The position numbers were made by a program, and so were the translations under genes. A DNA stretch of 64,000 nt from Teredinibacter turnerae T7901 (GTDB taxonomy: Bacteria; Pseudomonadota; Gammaproteobacteria; Pseudomonadales; Cellvibrionaceae): assembly GCF_000023025.1 (NCBI RefSeq), contig NC_012997.1, positions 1,534,764 through 1,598,763 of the forward strand, in the 5' to 3' direction. Position 1 is the stretch's first letter; every line of letters begins with the position of its first letter. The notes below the pieces were generated by a model, which saw only the letters and a list, made by a program, of their open reading frames with translations, was not told the origin of the DNA and ran no database searches. This document shows positions 17,794 to 28,495 of the stretch, piece by piece.

Positions 17794-20255
17794 AACACGG
17801 GCTCCTTATTGGCCACACCAATTTGGTAGGTGGTGTTCGGCTTGGTGGCGAGAGTCAAAATTCCATTTTTACAGTCAGCTGCCATGGGTAAATTTTTATG
17901 CTGGACCGTCAAATTTTCGCAAGCGAGCGCTGTGACTACACTGATGGTCTGCTTTAGTGTGCTGCTGAGTTCGGCTTTTTCCAACTGGTGCTGTTTCCAA
18001 TAAATGTCGACGGTGATTCCGGTACGAGCGCGGAGACCGGTTACACTGCCATTCGCCCAAGCTTGCGGCAACGCCGGTAATAATTCGATTTTCCCCCTGT
18101 GGCTTTGGATCAGCATTTCCGCGATTCCGGCCGTTGCTCCGAAATTTCCGTCGATCTGAAAAGGAGGGTGATTGTCCCAAAGATTTTGCAACGTGCTGTG
18201 CTCTAGTTGTTCGCTTAGCAGCTTCAGCGCGCGGTCGCCTTCTCTTAAGCGAGCCCACAAATTGATTTTCCACGCCTTTGACCAGCCAGTGCCGCTATCA
18301 CCGCGAGCATTCAGCGTAGTTTTTGCAGCTTTGAAATACTCAGGTGTGTCGGCATTTGAAATTTGATTGCCCGGGTAGAGAGCATAAAGGTGAGAAATGT
18401 GTCTGTGTTGAGAGGTGGGGTCGTCCAGATCTTGCTGCCATTCCTGCAGTTGTCCCCATTTGCCAATGCGGAGGCCGTCATCCGTATTTTGTAGGAACGG
18501 TTTTAAACTGCGGGCAAACTGGCGGTCTTTCAACATTTCCGCTGCTGCGTGGGTATTGCGAAAAAGTTCACTTACAATTTGCTGGGACATGCTTGCGCCT
18601 TCGCTGAACGGACCATGCTCTGGTGAGTAGCTTGGGTTCACCCAGTAGGTGCCATCCCGCTGGGTGAGAAAGGTCATCCAAAACTGGCTGGTACTTTTCA
18701 TTGCCGGGTATGCCCGTTCGCGTAAAAACTTTTTATCGCCAGTAAACTGATAAAAGTCGAAATATAAGCGCATTAACCAAGCGTTGGCTTCCGGTTGCCA
18801 GAATGCTGTGGGCCAGGAGATAAGTCCGCTAAACCCGAAGATATTGGTGTTTAGCAGCACTGCCCAGCCAGCGTCTGCGCCAAGTGTTTGCGCGCTTTTT
18901 TCACCCGGTGCACGAAGCGCATCAACAAAATCGTAGAGCGGAGGTGTTGTCTCGCTAAGATTGGTTACCAGAGCAGGCCAGTAATTCATCTGTAAATTAA
19001 TATTGACATGGTAGTCGGCGTTCCATGGCGGAGTGTTGGAATGGTTCCAAACGCCCTGAAGGTTGGCGGGCAGGCTCCCTGCGCGTGAGCTGGCAATCAA
19101 CAAGTAGCGGCCATAATTAAAATACAGTGTTTCCAGCGCGCGTTTATTTTCTGGAGTGTCTTTGTGGTAGGCCTCCAGGCGAGCAGGCAGCGGCTTGGTG
19201 TCTGCGACAGAGTTGGGACTCGAATTCGGGGTGAGATTGAGCGTGACTCGCTGGAATAAACTGCGATAGTCCGTGATATGTCGGCTCTTAAGCAGTGGGT
19301 AGCCTTTTTTGGTAAGACTATTTAGTCGTGTTTCCACAACAGCCAGTGGAGATGGAGCACCAGATGCTACCCGGTAAGTTGGATACACAGGTGCATAATC
19401 CGTGGCAGTCGCGAGAACGAGCGTGACTTTATCTGCGCTGCGAATTTGGAGTTTATCACTGGTACGTGCAACCGTTCCGCTTTGTGTTCTTACTTCCACC
19501 ATTGCGGCATAGCGCAATCCGTTATTATTCAGTGCTCCGGAAAGCGACATTCTGTGCGTGGTTGCGTTGAGTAACTGTGATCGGTTGTCGCTGGTGTGTA
19601 GACCTACGTTCAGATTCAGGGCGCCGGGTTTGTCCGAGGCTATCTGTAGCACAATTACCTTGTCCGGGAAACTGGCAAAATATTCGCGCCGGTAACCTAC
19701 ACCTGTAATAGTATATTCAACGCTGGCCAATGCATTTTCGATATTAAGATTGCGTCGGTAGTCTTGCACTTCGGTAGAGTGTAGATGTTCGATGATAAGA
19801 TCACCGAAGGTCTGATAATTACCGTATTCGGTAGGGTCTTGCCCCAGTTGCGTGGCGACGGTTTCTGCGGACAAAACGGCTCCCTTGGCCAGTTGTTGCT
19901 GAACGGCTTTTAGCTTGGCGGGGAAATTGGGGGCGGCTAATCCAAAATTGTAACCCTGCGCACCTGGGCCACCTTCCCATAGACTTTTTTCGTTAAATTG
20001 AACTAGCTCTTTATTGATTTCGCCGGTTATTACTGCCCCCATGGCGCCGTTGCCAATGGGCAAGCCCTGATTTTCCCAATCGGATGCAGGCGAGAAAAAT
20101 AGTAAATTCGTTTGCGCCGGGTGGGATGCTCGTACTATAGGAGCGAATGCGACCATCAGAAATGCCAGCAGCAGTAGTATTTGCCAGGCGAATTTCTGAT
20201 TCTGAAAATTATTGCGTTGCGGCGTCGGTTTCATAAAGCGTACTGAGAAATTCAT
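17790..20255 (-). CDS. afc95A: GH95 alpha-L-fucosidase (Afc95A-type)
   Basis: An 821-residue GH95 inverting alpha-L-fucosidase (alpha-L-galactosidase is the rarer family alternative). A membrane-spanning leader ([16 protein letters not shown]) precedes the N-terminal domain with [15 protein letters not shown] and [11 protein letters not shown]. The catalytic barrel carries [27 protein letters not shown] (the catalytic asparagines), [14 protein letters not shown] (acid Glu) and [15 protein letters not shown] (Asp). It would remove terminal alpha-1,2 fucose from xyloglucan F side chains before GH35 and GH31 act. The chosen start at 20255 overlaps the halogenase-like gene by 47 bases; an in-frame ATG at 20234 shortens this to 26 and is an equally possible start. 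Confidence 0.92.
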   Translation of the reverse strand: MNFSVRFMKPTPQRNNFQNQKFAWQILLLLAFLMVAFAPIVRASHPAQTNLLFFSPASDWENQGLPIGNGAMGAVITGEINKELVQFNEKSLWEGGPGAQGYNFGLAAPNFPAKLKAVQQQLAKGAVLSAETVATQLGQDPTEYGNYQTFGDLIIEHLHSTEVQDYRRNLNIENALASVEYTITGVGYRREYFASFPDKVIVLQIASDKPGALNLNVGLHTSDNRSQLLNATTHRMSLSGALNNNGLRYAAMVEVRTQSGTVARTSDKLQIRSADKVTLVLATATDYAPVYPTYRVASGAPSPLAVVETRLNSLTKKGYPLLKSRHITDYRSLFQRVTLNLTPNSSPNSVADTKPLPARLEAYHKDTPENKRALETLYFNYGRYLLIASSRAGSLPANLQGVWNHSNTPPWNADYHVNINLQMNYWPALVTNLSETTPPLYDFVDALRAPGEKSAQTLGADAGWAVLLNTNIFGFSGLISWPTAFWQPEANAWLMRLYFDFYQFTGDKKFLRERAYPAMKSTSQFWMTFLTQRDGTYWVNPSYSPEHGPFSEGASMSQQIVSELFRNTHAAAEMLKDRQFARSLKPFLQNTDDGLRIGKWGQLQEWQQDLDDPTSQHRHISHLYALYPGNQISNADTPEYFKAAKTTLNARGDSGTGWSKAWKINLWARLREGDRALKLLSEQLEHSTLQNLWDNHPPFQIDGNFGATAGIAEMLIQSHRGKIELLPALPQAWANGSVTGLRARTGITVDIYWKQHQLEKAELSSTLKQTISVVTALACENLTVQHKNLPMAADCKNGILTLATKPNTTYQIGVANKEPVL

Positions 20256-21732
20256 GGTGATAGGGCGCGTGGGAAACGCCTTTTACGATGGCTGCGCGCA
20301 TTTTTGCGCTCACGTCTCGAACGGTAGTTGACATCGGAGCGTCTATTGCGTATGAAAGCGGATAGCGTTTAAAGCCGCTGTACATGGCCAACCAACTTTG
20401 TGCCTGGAAGCTCTCCTGCTCGAGTATTACCAGCTGTGCATTGGTAAGCCATTGATCAATTTTGTATTGTAGGGTGTCCGGCAGTGATAGCTCATTAAAC
20501 TGTTTCCAGAAATTCGAGCCGGTTCTGTCGCTCAACCAATAGTGCAGCAGGATAAAATCCCGAATGCGTTCGTATTCGAGGCGGTTGAGGTGGTTAGCAT
20601 GCTCTGTGGCTTTTGGGTCCAGGCATCCGTTGGGAAGATGTTCGATAATTTTGCCAATTGCTGTGTGGATCATGGAAATACTGGTGGACTCGAGAGGCTC
20701 GATAAACCCGCTGGCCAATCCGACGGCAGCACAATTTTTTACCCAGAAATTTTCTCGCATGCCGGCACGGAATGTGATGACGCGAGGATCGTTTATCGGC
20801 TTGCCCGTAACATGACGTAATAATTGGGAAGCTGCTTGATCTTCCGTTATATGGTTGTCTGAGAAAACATAACCATTCCCAGTGCGTGATTTAAGCGGGA
20901 TCGACCAGGCCCACCCACTATCGAGTGCAGTTGAAATGGTGTAGGGCGGTGGGGTTGGGTTTGCTGCTGTTTGAACGACAACGGCTTTATTGCAGGGAAG
21001 CCAGTGGCTCCAGTCGCAGAAAGGTTCACCGTACTCCTGGGCTAAAAGGCGCGACTTGAAACCTGTACAGTCGATAAAAAAGTCGGCCTTCAGCTGTGCC
21101 CCATCACTCAGCACCAAACAATCAATATTGCCGCTGGTAGGGTTTTTGACAAACGCAGAGACGGTGCCTTTTGTGTAAGCAACACCCAGTTGCTGCGCAT
21201 AGTCACGCAGAAAATTTGCGTATTTTGCGCCGTCGAAGTGATAGGCGTAGCCATACCAGGCGAGGGGGGTAGACGCGTGGTTGTTGGGGAGGCTGAATTT
21301 ACCGGCCTGTGCCAGCGATGCGCAGAGCGAGTAATGCTCCAGTGGATTTCCAGTATGAGACTCTAGCTTTGCTTCTTGTTGCATGCACAGCCATGCATGG
21401 TAAAAAGCTTTTCCCTCTATAGGTACGCCGAAATCGGAAAACGGGTGAAAAAATTTTTCACCCGGTACACGCCAATCGCGGAATTCGATACCGAGTTTAA
21501 ACGTAGCATCGGTGGCTACGAGCATAGCCTGCTCGTCTATGCCCAGCTGCTTGTGTACCTGGGTGATTGCGGGTACGGTAGCTTCGCCCACACCAATAGT
21601 TGCGTGCTCGGGCGATTCAACGAGAGTAATGGCAATAGATTGCCCTGCAAAACGCCTTGCGAGCATGGCGGCGGCGCTCCAACCTGCAGTGCCGCCGCCG
21701 ACTATCGCGAAGTGTTTTATCTTCGTATTCAT
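20209..21732 (-). CDS. Flavin-dependent tryptophan-halogenase-like protein
   Basis: A 507-residue FAD protein with the dinucleotide-binding motif VGGGTAGW at the N-terminus and IGVGEATVP after it. Residues known to be essential in PrnA-type halogenases are conserved at almost the same positions: Lys79 in ATFKLGIEF, the WxWxIP motif (GWAWSIP, first Trp at 274) that blocks monooxygenase activity, and the Glu of FIEPLEST at 348. The fold is therefore likely a working FADH2-dependent halogenase needing a separate flavin reductase, which I do not see here. It lies 48 bases after the TonB receptor and overlaps the GH95 gene. Halogenase-like genes are frequent beside TonB receptors in this group, but their substrate and purpose there are unknown. 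Confidence 0.85.
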   Translation of the reverse strand: MNTKIKHFAIVGGGTAGWSAAAMLARRFAGQSIAITLVESPEHATIGVGEATVPAITQVHKQLGIDEQAMLVATDATFKLGIEFRDWRVPGEKFFHPFSDFGVPIEGKAFYHAWLCMQQEAKLESHTGNPLEHYSLCASLAQAGKFSLPNNHASTPLAWYGYAYHFDGAKYANFLRDYAQQLGVAYTKGTVSAFVKNPTSGNIDCLVLSDGAQLKADFFIDCTGFKSRLLAQEYGEPFCDWSHWLPCNKAVVVQTAANPTPPPYTISTALDSGWAWSIPLKSRTGNGYVFSDNHITEDQAASQLLRHVTGKPINDPRVITFRAGMRENFWVKNCAAVGLASGFIEPLESTSISMIHTAIGKIIEHLPNGCLDPKATEHANHLNRLEYERIRDFILLHYWLSDRTGSNFWKQFNELSLPDTLQYKIDQWLTNAQLVILEQESFQAQSWLAMYSGFKRYPLSYAIDAPMSTTVRDVSAKMRAAIVKGVSHAPYHHEFLSTLYETDAATQ

Positions 21733-21780
21733 AACTTAGCTGCGGGCAGTTATGTCACTGGCTTCATGTGTTAAGTGCTG

Positions 21781-24633
21781 TTAGAACGTGAAGCGCAGGC
21801 TAATACCGTAGCGCGTGTCCTGACTGTAAACGAAAGCGGGGTGTTCGCCTGCCTCGTTTTGTTTCATGATTCCCTTGGTTTTGGATTTGCCGAGGTTGTA
21901 TGCCTCGAGATTAAGTGTCAGTTGGTCCGTGATGTCGTATCCCATTGAGAGATCCCATTGCGAGTACGCATCTGCAAAAACCGGCAATTTCCAAACGATG
22001 TCCTGATCGGTCCCGTTCCAGCCATTGGGACCGATGGACTGCAAAATTTCACTTGCATAGTTGTAAGCCAGGCGAACGAAAAAACGCTCCTTTTCATACA
22101 TCAGTGCGAGGTTATAGGTGCGCTCTGCCAGCCCTTCCAGTGGCAGGTCGTTGATCGGGGAACCATCGGTGTCTGTTGGCGTAGTGCCCTCTTGCGCGGG
22201 CAGCTCTGTTGAACTGTCCACCAGGGTCATGTTACCGGTTACACCAAAGCCGTCAAAAGGCGCTGGTAAAAAGTCGAAGTAATAGCTCCCGCCGATTTCG
22301 ATCCCTTGTACGTCTGCGGTTCCGGTATTAATCACATTTGTTGCTGTCACGTTCAGGTCACGCGTTTCTACGCTGTAGCTTTGTACGCGAAAATAATCGT
22401 AAACGTCTTTTTTAAATAAGGCGGCAGTCAGTGCCCCACCGGCGTCATTAAAGTACCACTCAGCCGAAAGGTCGTACTGTTTGGCCTGCATTGGTCGCAG
22501 GTATGGATTGGTTTCATTCGAGGTTAAATTAATTTTGACCATGTCCCGCGTAACCTGATCGCCATCGGTTGGCCGCTGGTCTTCGGGTATCGCATCGTTC
22601 CAGCCGACATCGAGTGTCCACACTGCTTTCAGGCGCTCAAATTCCGGTTTCCAAATACCTTTCGATGCCGAAAAACGCAACACAACGTTTTCGGTTGCGT
22701 CGAAGCGTAAATTCATACTTGGCAGAAGGCTGTTGTAACTGTTTTTTGCTGAAATCGGCTCGGACGGAAATGCAAAAATCTGTTCGTCTCCAACAGTGAG
22801 ACCCGGCGCCTGAAAATAGCCGGACGCCGTGTTTTCCGTTCTGACGTAGCGAATGCCAGCGTTACCACCGAAGCGATCGGATAGCGCGAAGTCCATGCGG
22901 ATATAGGCGGCGTTTGACGTTTCGTCCTGGATATTTTTATTCGGTGCGTAGTTAAGATTTCCCTGCTCTGCAAAATCGGGCAGGCTGGTCGCCCATTCGG
23001 AGCCAGCGGGTGGTTGTGTGGTCGCGGCCATCGCATGGGTGGTTGCTGCGAAGTCATTGAGCGCTTCACGCTTGTACATCCATGCCGACAGGGGAACCTG
23101 GGCATCGCCTCGCTGAAAATTATCGAATTCGTAAGCTTGCATCAGGCTTGCATCGGTAATTTTAGGCACGTCATCGCCCCAGGCGGACAGGTTCCATGGC
23201 TGTACTCGTGCAGACCAGCTAAACGCTTCTCGGTTGTCGGCTTCTTTTTTGGCGTAGCGTACGCCTGCTTTCACGGAAGAAACGATAGAGTCTTCGAACT
23301 CGTATTCTGCATCCACTCTGACGGCTGTCGATTCGGCTTCGTTTTTAACGGGCCAGGTCATCATTTGGCCGTAGCTGTAATTGCCTATATCACGCAGGGT
23401 GTTATCAACATCGACGATAGTTGGCCCATCATCATTGTCCAGTCCACTCACATAAATCTGCTCAGGGAATATTACTGTACCCAATGTGTAGTCGCTGCGT
23501 TCCGCTGTCGATTTAACCTGCTGTAAATCGGCCGATACAGTCCACTGATTAACAAACCAGGTCGCGCCCGCGGAAATATCGGTGGTGGTGCTTTCGTTTT
23601 TAGAAACTCGCGAGCTGGTGCCAAGCGCGATTCCCGATGGTGAAGTGAGGGTGCCGCTTACAAGTGCGTTGTTTTCGTCGTAAACCCAATCACTGTTTTC
23701 CGGGGGTACGGGGTAGACCCCGGCGTCCAGGAAAAAAGCATTCTCGTACCACTCTCGAGTGGCTTCGCTCCTCAGTGCAGTAACGTAGGTTTCGAGGTGA
23801 GTACCGGGAGACCATTGGAGTGCAAGATATTGCCCCGAGCGGGTTCGGTTGTAGTCGTTTCTTCGCCAATCTGAACCTTTAGTCACCCACACACGGTCGT
23901 CCTCTATGTCGTCTCGAGGAAAAAATGCTCGGTTGTAGAGGTTGTCTGCGCGGGAGGATATTTCAGATGTGGACAGGTCAATCAGCACCCCAAACTTGCC
24001 TGCGCTATTAGTCCAGTTGTTGCTGTAGAGAACCGAAGCTTCGGGGTTCCACTCGTCGATATTATCTGCGTAGTTCGCTTTTACAGTACCGGACAACAAC
24101 ATATCCTCACTGTCGAAAGGCATCCGCGTACGCAGGTTGACGATACCGCCTAAGCCGCCTTCAATCATGTCGGCGGTAGGCGTTTTGTGTACGTCTACCG
24201 CCGACATCAGCTCCGCAGGAACATCGTCGAAACTCAGGCTGCGGCCATCGCTGGCCGAGAATATATCGCGTCCGTTTAACTCGGCACGCACTTGCGGTAA
24301 ACCGCGAATAGAAACACCGGCACCTTCGCCGGCAAAATGCTCCGGATCGGCCGGCTGGTCAAAGCGGGACACGGCAACGCCAGGAATTCTCTGGATCGCC
24401 TCCGCGATACTGCGATCAGGCAATTTGCCGATGTCGTCAGCAACAATACTGTCGACAACGCTGTTGGCCTCCCGCTTCAGATTTTGCGCCGACTCAAGGC
24501 TTGAGCGGAGCCCGCGAACGATAACTTCTTCAATATCTTGCTCGCCCTGCGCAGCGGCTGGACCTATGAGACCAAGAGTAGAAAGTAGGAAAACTGATGT
24601 GCTGACGCCTGCACGCGTGTAGGTATGCGTCAT
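21781..24633 (-). CDS. TonB-dependent receptor, first gene of the xyloglucan operon
   Basis: A 950-residue outer-membrane receptor with signal peptide (STLGLIGPAAAQ), plug motifs (EEVIVRGLRSSLESAQ, SIAEAIQRIPGVAVSR, SIRGLPQVRAELNGR, VDVHKTPTADMIEGGLGG) and a barrel ending in the aromatic GISLRFTF. GGGGGAG lies just before the ATG. In Cellvibrio a receptor of this kind accompanies Xyl31A, Bgl35A and Afc95A and imports xyloglucan oligosaccharides. The remaining seven genes of the operon follow on the same strand, mostly within 60 bases of each other. Confidence 0.92.
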   Translation of the reverse strand: MTHTYTRAGVSTSVFLLSTLGLIGPAAAQGEQDIEEVIVRGLRSSLESAQNLKREANSVVDSIVADDIGKLPDRSIAEAIQRIPGVAVSRFDQPADPEHFAGEGAGVSIRGLPQVRAELNGRDIFSASDGRSLSFDDVPAELMSAVDVHKTPTADMIEGGLGGIVNLRTRMPFDSEDMLLSGTVKANYADNIDEWNPEASVLYSNNWTNSAGKFGVLIDLSTSEISSRADNLYNRAFFPRDDIEDDRVWVTKGSDWRRNDYNRTRSGQYLALQWSPGTHLETYVTALRSEATREWYENAFFLDAGVYPVPPENSDWVYDENNALVSGTLTSPSGIALGTSSRVSKNESTTTDISAGATWFVNQWTVSADLQQVKSTAERSDYTLGTVIFPEQIYVSGLDNDDGPTIVDVDNTLRDIGNYSYGQMMTWPVKNEAESTAVRVDAEYEFEDSIVSSVKAGVRYAKKEADNREAFSWSARVQPWNLSAWGDDVPKITDASLMQAYEFDNFQRGDAQVPLSAWMYKREALNDFAATTHAMAATTQPPAGSEWATSLPDFAEQGNLNYAPNKNIQDETSNAAYIRMDFALSDRFGGNAGIRYVRTENTASGYFQAPGLTVGDEQIFAFPSEPISAKNSYNSLLPSMNLRFDATENVVLRFSASKGIWKPEFERLKAVWTLDVGWNDAIPEDQRPTDGDQVTRDMVKINLTSNETNPYLRPMQAKQYDLSAEWYFNDAGGALTAALFKKDVYDYFRVQSYSVETRDLNVTATNVINTGTADVQGIEIGGSYYFDFLPAPFDGFGVTGNMTLVDSSTELPAQEGTTPTDTDGSPINDLPLEGLAERTYNLALMYEKERFFVRLAYNYASEILQSIGPNGWNGTDQDIVWKLPVFADAYSQWDLSMGYDITDQLTLNLEAYNLGKSKTKGIMKQNEAGEHPAFVYSQDTRYGISLRFTF

Positions 24634-25472
24634 AACTCCCCCGTTTTTATTATTTAGTGCGCGTAAGCCGAGTGTTCGGTTCGCGATGGGTGTTGTGCGG
24701 AATAATGCGACCGGAATGATACTAGGCTAACGATTTTATATGTGCAATATCTATCAAATATAAAAATGACAAATAGGAAAAATAGTGACTTGGTTCTCTT
24801 AATATGGCGCATAAATCTTTTTATATGCCCTCAATTTAAGTGATTGGCAGGCTTGCCGGCTGAACGTTAACGCCCAAAAGCTATCTCGCCGGGAGGCTCA
24901 AAATTCGCTTTTGGTCGGGTTGCGAGCCAACTGCCAGCTGGGAAATAAGCATGAAAAAATGATCAGTTCAGGGGGTGGGCGCCATAAAACACAATTCGCT
25001 TGGCGGTTAATTTGGTATGGCTTGAGAATATGATAAGGTTAGATGAAATACGCGCCATTGGCTGACGGAATTGCTGTCATTCTGTGCCGTGCTATGTGCC
25101 TCCGAAAGGTTATACGCGCAAGTCTTTGCTTTCCAGGCTTGCTCCGCGCCAAAAAGCGGCACCAGCACGCCTTGATGGATTGCTGAAAACGCCTTGTGGC
25201 TGTATTGTTATGAATGCCTATAAAAACCAAAATGGTGCAAATATTTCTATCTGCTCGTTATTGGCGCATTTTTTTGCGTTATTAACGAGCCGATATGAAA
25301 AAATGCCCCGTGAAACGCGAGCAAACGCTTGCTTTATCGGTGGTATAAAGTTTGCTTTCTTGCGCAATTGTGATCCAGTACGTGAGTACGCGCCGTTATC
25401 CCGGCCACCGCATTCGTGTTCGGAAGCATCACTTACGCAGTTAAAGCTAAAAATCTCTCTTGGGGAAAATAT
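24634..25472. other. Divergent 839-base gap between two TonB receptor genes
   Basis: It must hold the promoters of both the xyloglucan operon and the receptor at 25473. I found a hairpin at 25253-25290 but no convincing ORF: the open frame 25084-25515 has no family resemblance and runs into the receptor gene. No operator for the IclR protein could be identified. Confidence 0.5.
25253..25290. repeat. Inverted repeat in the leader of the 25473 receptor gene
   Basis: GCTCGTTA at 25253 is repeated inverted as TAACGAGC ending at 25290, with a second inner stem CGCA/TGCG (25265/25275) around a T run. It could form a nested hairpin in the transcript or bind a dimeric regulator; its position about 185 bases before the start favours neither. 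Confidence 0.45.
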
Positions 25473-28445
25473 ATGCAAAAAAAATATCTATCCATGGCAA
25501 TCAGCGGTGCCATAAGCGCATTGATTGCTGGTGTTCAGGTTTCTGGGGCGATCGCTCAGGAACAGAGCGCTGAATTGACAGAGGAAGTTTTGGTTACCGG
25601 TTCCCGGATTTATCAACCCGGTTTGGACTCGGTTACCCCTGTTCAGGTATTGAACGCTGCTGATTTGGACCTTGGTGCTGAAGTCAATATCGGTGACGCG
25701 ATCAACCAATTGCCTGCAGCAGGTACACCCCTGTTCAATCGGACAAACTCTAACTTTGATATCTCCAACTCTGGTGTTGTGAATGTCAACCTTCGCGACC
25801 TTGCTGCTGAGCGTACCTTGGTGCTGGTAAATGGTCGTAGGTTTGTTGCGGGTGTGCCAGGTAGCTCTGCAGTTGACCTTAACGCAATCCCTTCTGCGAT
25901 GATTCAGCGAGTGGAAATTACCACGGGTGGTAACTCCGCAGTATATGGTTCCGATGCGGTTGCTGGTGTTGTTAACTTCGTGACCAAAAAGAACTTCGAA
26001 GGCGTCGAATTAAGCAGCCGGTATGAGGTCACTGGTGAAGGCGACGGTGAAGAGTACGATTTCGGCTTGTTGATGGGCTCCAACTTCTCTGATGAGAAAG
26101 GTAACGCAACTGTCTTTTTCGGCTACACCGACCAGGGAGCCGTTTTTTCTCGCGATCGTGAACGCACCGCTGTTGACGCGGTTGGCTCATATTGGGTTCT
26201 TGACGACGGTGAAGTCTTTGACCATTACGCGCCTTATTACTCCAGCTATCCTCCTCAAGGTCGCTTTAATGTGACTGGCACAGGCTCAAGTTCAGCAAAC
26301 TACACTTACCGTCCAGGTCCTGGCAATGGCATTCTGATCGACCATTTCGATAATAATGGTACTGGAGACGAAGGCATTGCGGATGGTTTCAACCGCATGG
26401 ATTACCGTTTGATTGCCATTCCAACTGAGCGATTTTTGCTTGCCACGAATACGCACTACGATTTCAACGACTCTGTTAGCGCTTTCATAGAAGGTACTTA
26501 TACCACTACGAAAACTAAATCAGAGTTAGAGCCTTTCCCAATGGACTCGTACGATATTTTCGGCGACGCCAATAACGGTGGTATTCCTCTACAGTACGAA
26601 AACAGTGCTGGGGACATGATATCTAACCCCTATATGCCTCAAGAAATTTATGATGCTGCAACTGCAAACGGCCTTGACGGCGTTTCGTTTGTCCGCCGGT
26701 TGTCTGAATTTGGTGGACGTGGCTCTGAGAACGAACGTCAGACTTTCCGAACTGTATTCGGGTTGGAAGGCCAATTTGCTGATGATTCGTGGCGCTGGGA
26801 CGTTAGCTATAACTACGGTCAAACTACTCAAGCCCAGGTTTCTCAAGGGCAAGTAGATATTACCGCGATGCGCTATGCACTGCTTTCCGAAGAAAACCCT
26901 GATAATCCTGGCGAAATTCGTTGTGTTGATGCGACAGCTCGAGAGTTCGGCTGTATGCCTTTGAACGTTTTCGGTTTCAACAGTGCTAGTCCAGAAGCTG
27001 TGGCATATGTATCTGCAGATCAAACCCGAAATGCGACTGTCAAGCAGAAGGTTTTCCAGGCTAACATTTCCGGTGCTCTCTTCGAAATGCCTGCGGGCGA
27101 TCTCGCAGTGGCAACGGGTATTGAATCCCGTTCAGAAAGTTCTGTTGCTCGCAACGATGCACTGACCGTTCGCGGCTTGAACTCCTCGAACGCATCACCG
27201 AATGTAAAAGGTCAGTTCGATGTAGATGAATTTTACGCCGAAGTTAACGTACCGCTTCTGAAAGATACCTTCGTTCAGAGCGCTTCGTTAGGTCTTGCTG
27301 GCCGTTTGTCCGACTACTCGACAGTGGGCACAACGTCTACGTATGAAGGGAAGTTAGATATTAAGGTTAACGACAATATCTTGCTTCGCGGCTCTGCTGC
27401 GCAAGCGGTGCGGGCGCCTGGCGTAGACGAATTGTATGATCCAGGTACGCAAACTTTCTCGCAGGTTAATGACCCTTGTAACGGCATTACCGCGGCAAGC
27501 CAGGGCGTGGTCGCAGATAACTGCCGAGCGGTTCCTGAAATCGCTGCTCGAATCGAAGAGTTTGGTGAGTTCACATTGTCGCAGCCAGAGCTGCAGGGTA
27601 CCACTGGTTTCCTTGGCGGTAACTCAGAGCTGTATGAAGAAACCGCGAACACCTACACCTTTGGCTTTGTTCACACTCCTACCTACCTGCCAGACAGCCT
27701 GTCAGCTTCTGTCAGCGTAGATTACTGGGATATTCAGGTGGATGACGCTATCTTTACCGTAACTCAGAACAATGTAGCAGACCTCTGCTATGGTTCTGCG
27801 AGTTTCCCTAACAATCAATTTTGTGACCAAATTACTCGCTACCCCTCAACACACCCTTACCGTGGTGCTCTCGAGGAAGTGAATTCTGGGTCCGCAAACG
27901 TTGGTGAAATCAGTACTTCCGGTATAGATGTCGCGATTGACCTTGATTACGACTTGCAGATGGCGTTCTCGGTACCGGGTGCTATCAGCTGGAACCTCGC
28001 ATACACGAATCTTAATAAGTATAAAATTGTTAACTTGCGTGGTGAGGAACCAGATAACGAAAGAGGTGAAATCGGTAACGCTAAGAACAAGTTCACTTCT
28101 ACCTTGCGCTATAAGTTGGAAGACCTGACTGTTCAGTGGCAGATGCGATATATCGGCAAATCGCGAATCGAAGACACCGATGTATCTAACGAAGACTGTG
28201 TAGAGTACAGCGTTGAGTGTTATACAGACGCAATTACCTATTCTGATATGCAGGTGCGTTACACCCTGCGTGATATTATGAGTGGTAATATCGAGCTGTT
28301 TGCTGGTGTGGAAAATATGTTTGATCAAGATCCACCCATCGTTTCTTCGGGCTTTACAAACAGTGATACCGGTACTGAGACTGTTGCTGGTGTATACGAC
28401 GCAATCGGCCGTTCTTTCTACGCTGGTTTTAAAGCGAAGTTCTAA
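25473..28445 (+). CDS. TonB-dependent receptor (iron-complex type plug)
   Basis: A 990-residue receptor starting at the ATG at 25473, eight bases after GGGGAA; the frame is open further upstream but nothing supports an earlier start. It has a signal peptide ending SGAIAQ, then EEVLVTGSRI, VNVNLRDLAAERTLVLVNGRRF, AMIQRVEITTGGNSAVYGSDAVAGVVNFVTK (classic plug motifs) and a barrel ending GRSFYAGFKAKF. This TGSRI subclass is large in Cellvibrionaceae, with ligands ranging over oligosaccharides and peptides. It stands alone, divergent from the xyloglucan operon and closed by a strong terminator, so the ligand is unknown. Confidence 0.88.
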   Translation: MQKKYLSMAISGAISALIAGVQVSGAIAQEQSAELTEEVLVTGSRIYQPGLDSVTPVQVLNAADLDLGAEVNIGDAINQLPAAGTPLFNRTNSNFDISNSGVVNVNLRDLAAERTLVLVNGRRFVAGVPGSSAVDLNAIPSAMIQRVEITTGGNSAVYGSDAVAGVVNFVTKKNFEGVELSSRYEVTGEGDGEEYDFGLLMGSNFSDEKGNATVFFGYTDQGAVFSRDRERTAVDAVGSYWVLDDGEVFDHYAPYYSSYPPQGRFNVTGTGSSSANYTYRPGPGNGILIDHFDNNGTGDEGIADGFNRMDYRLIAIPTERFLLATNTHYDFNDSVSAFIEGTYTTTKTKSELEPFPMDSYDIFGDANNGGIPLQYENSAGDMISNPYMPQEIYDAATANGLDGVSFVRRLSEFGGRGSENERQTFRTVFGLEGQFADDSWRWDVSYNYGQTTQAQVSQGQVDITAMRYALLSEENPDNPGEIRCVDATAREFGCMPLNVFGFNSASPEAVAYVSADQTRNATVKQKVFQANISGALFEMPAGDLAVATGIESRSESSVARNDALTVRGLNSSNASPNVKGQFDVDEFYAEVNVPLLKDTFVQSASLGLAGRLSDYSTVGTTSTYEGKLDIKVNDNILLRGSAAQAVRAPGVDELYDPGTQTFSQVNDPCNGITAASQGVVADNCRAVPEIAARIEEFGEFTLSQPELQGTTGFLGGNSELYEETANTYTFGFVHTPTYLPDSLSASVSVDYWDIQVDDAIFTVTQNNVADLCYGSASFPNNQFCDQITRYPSTHPYRGALEEVNSGSANVGEISTSGIDVAIDLDYDLQMAFSVPGAISWNLAYTNLNKYKIVNLRGEEPDNERGEIGNAKNKFTSTLRYKLEDLTVQWQMRYIGKSRIEDTDVSNEDCVEYSVECYTDAITYSDMQVRYTLRDIMSGNIELFAGVENMFDQDPPIVSSGFTNSDTGTETVAGVYDAIGRSFYAGFKAKF

Positions 28446-28466
28446 CAGCAATTGCTTTAGTTGATC

Positions 28467-28495
28467 AAAAGCCCCAGCTTGCTGGGGCTTTTTTT
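28467..28495 (+). terminator. Rho-independent terminator of the 25473 receptor gene
   Basis: GCCCCAGC and GCTGGGGC form an eight-pair GC-rich stem with a two-base loop (28471-28488), flanked by AAAA before and seven T after, 25 bases downstream of the stop codon. Confidence 0.92.

Noticed and set aside
25084-25515. 143-residue open frame on the plus strand upstream of and into the receptor gene at 25473
   Set aside because: No family resemblance or ribosome-binding site, and it overlaps the true receptor start in another frame.
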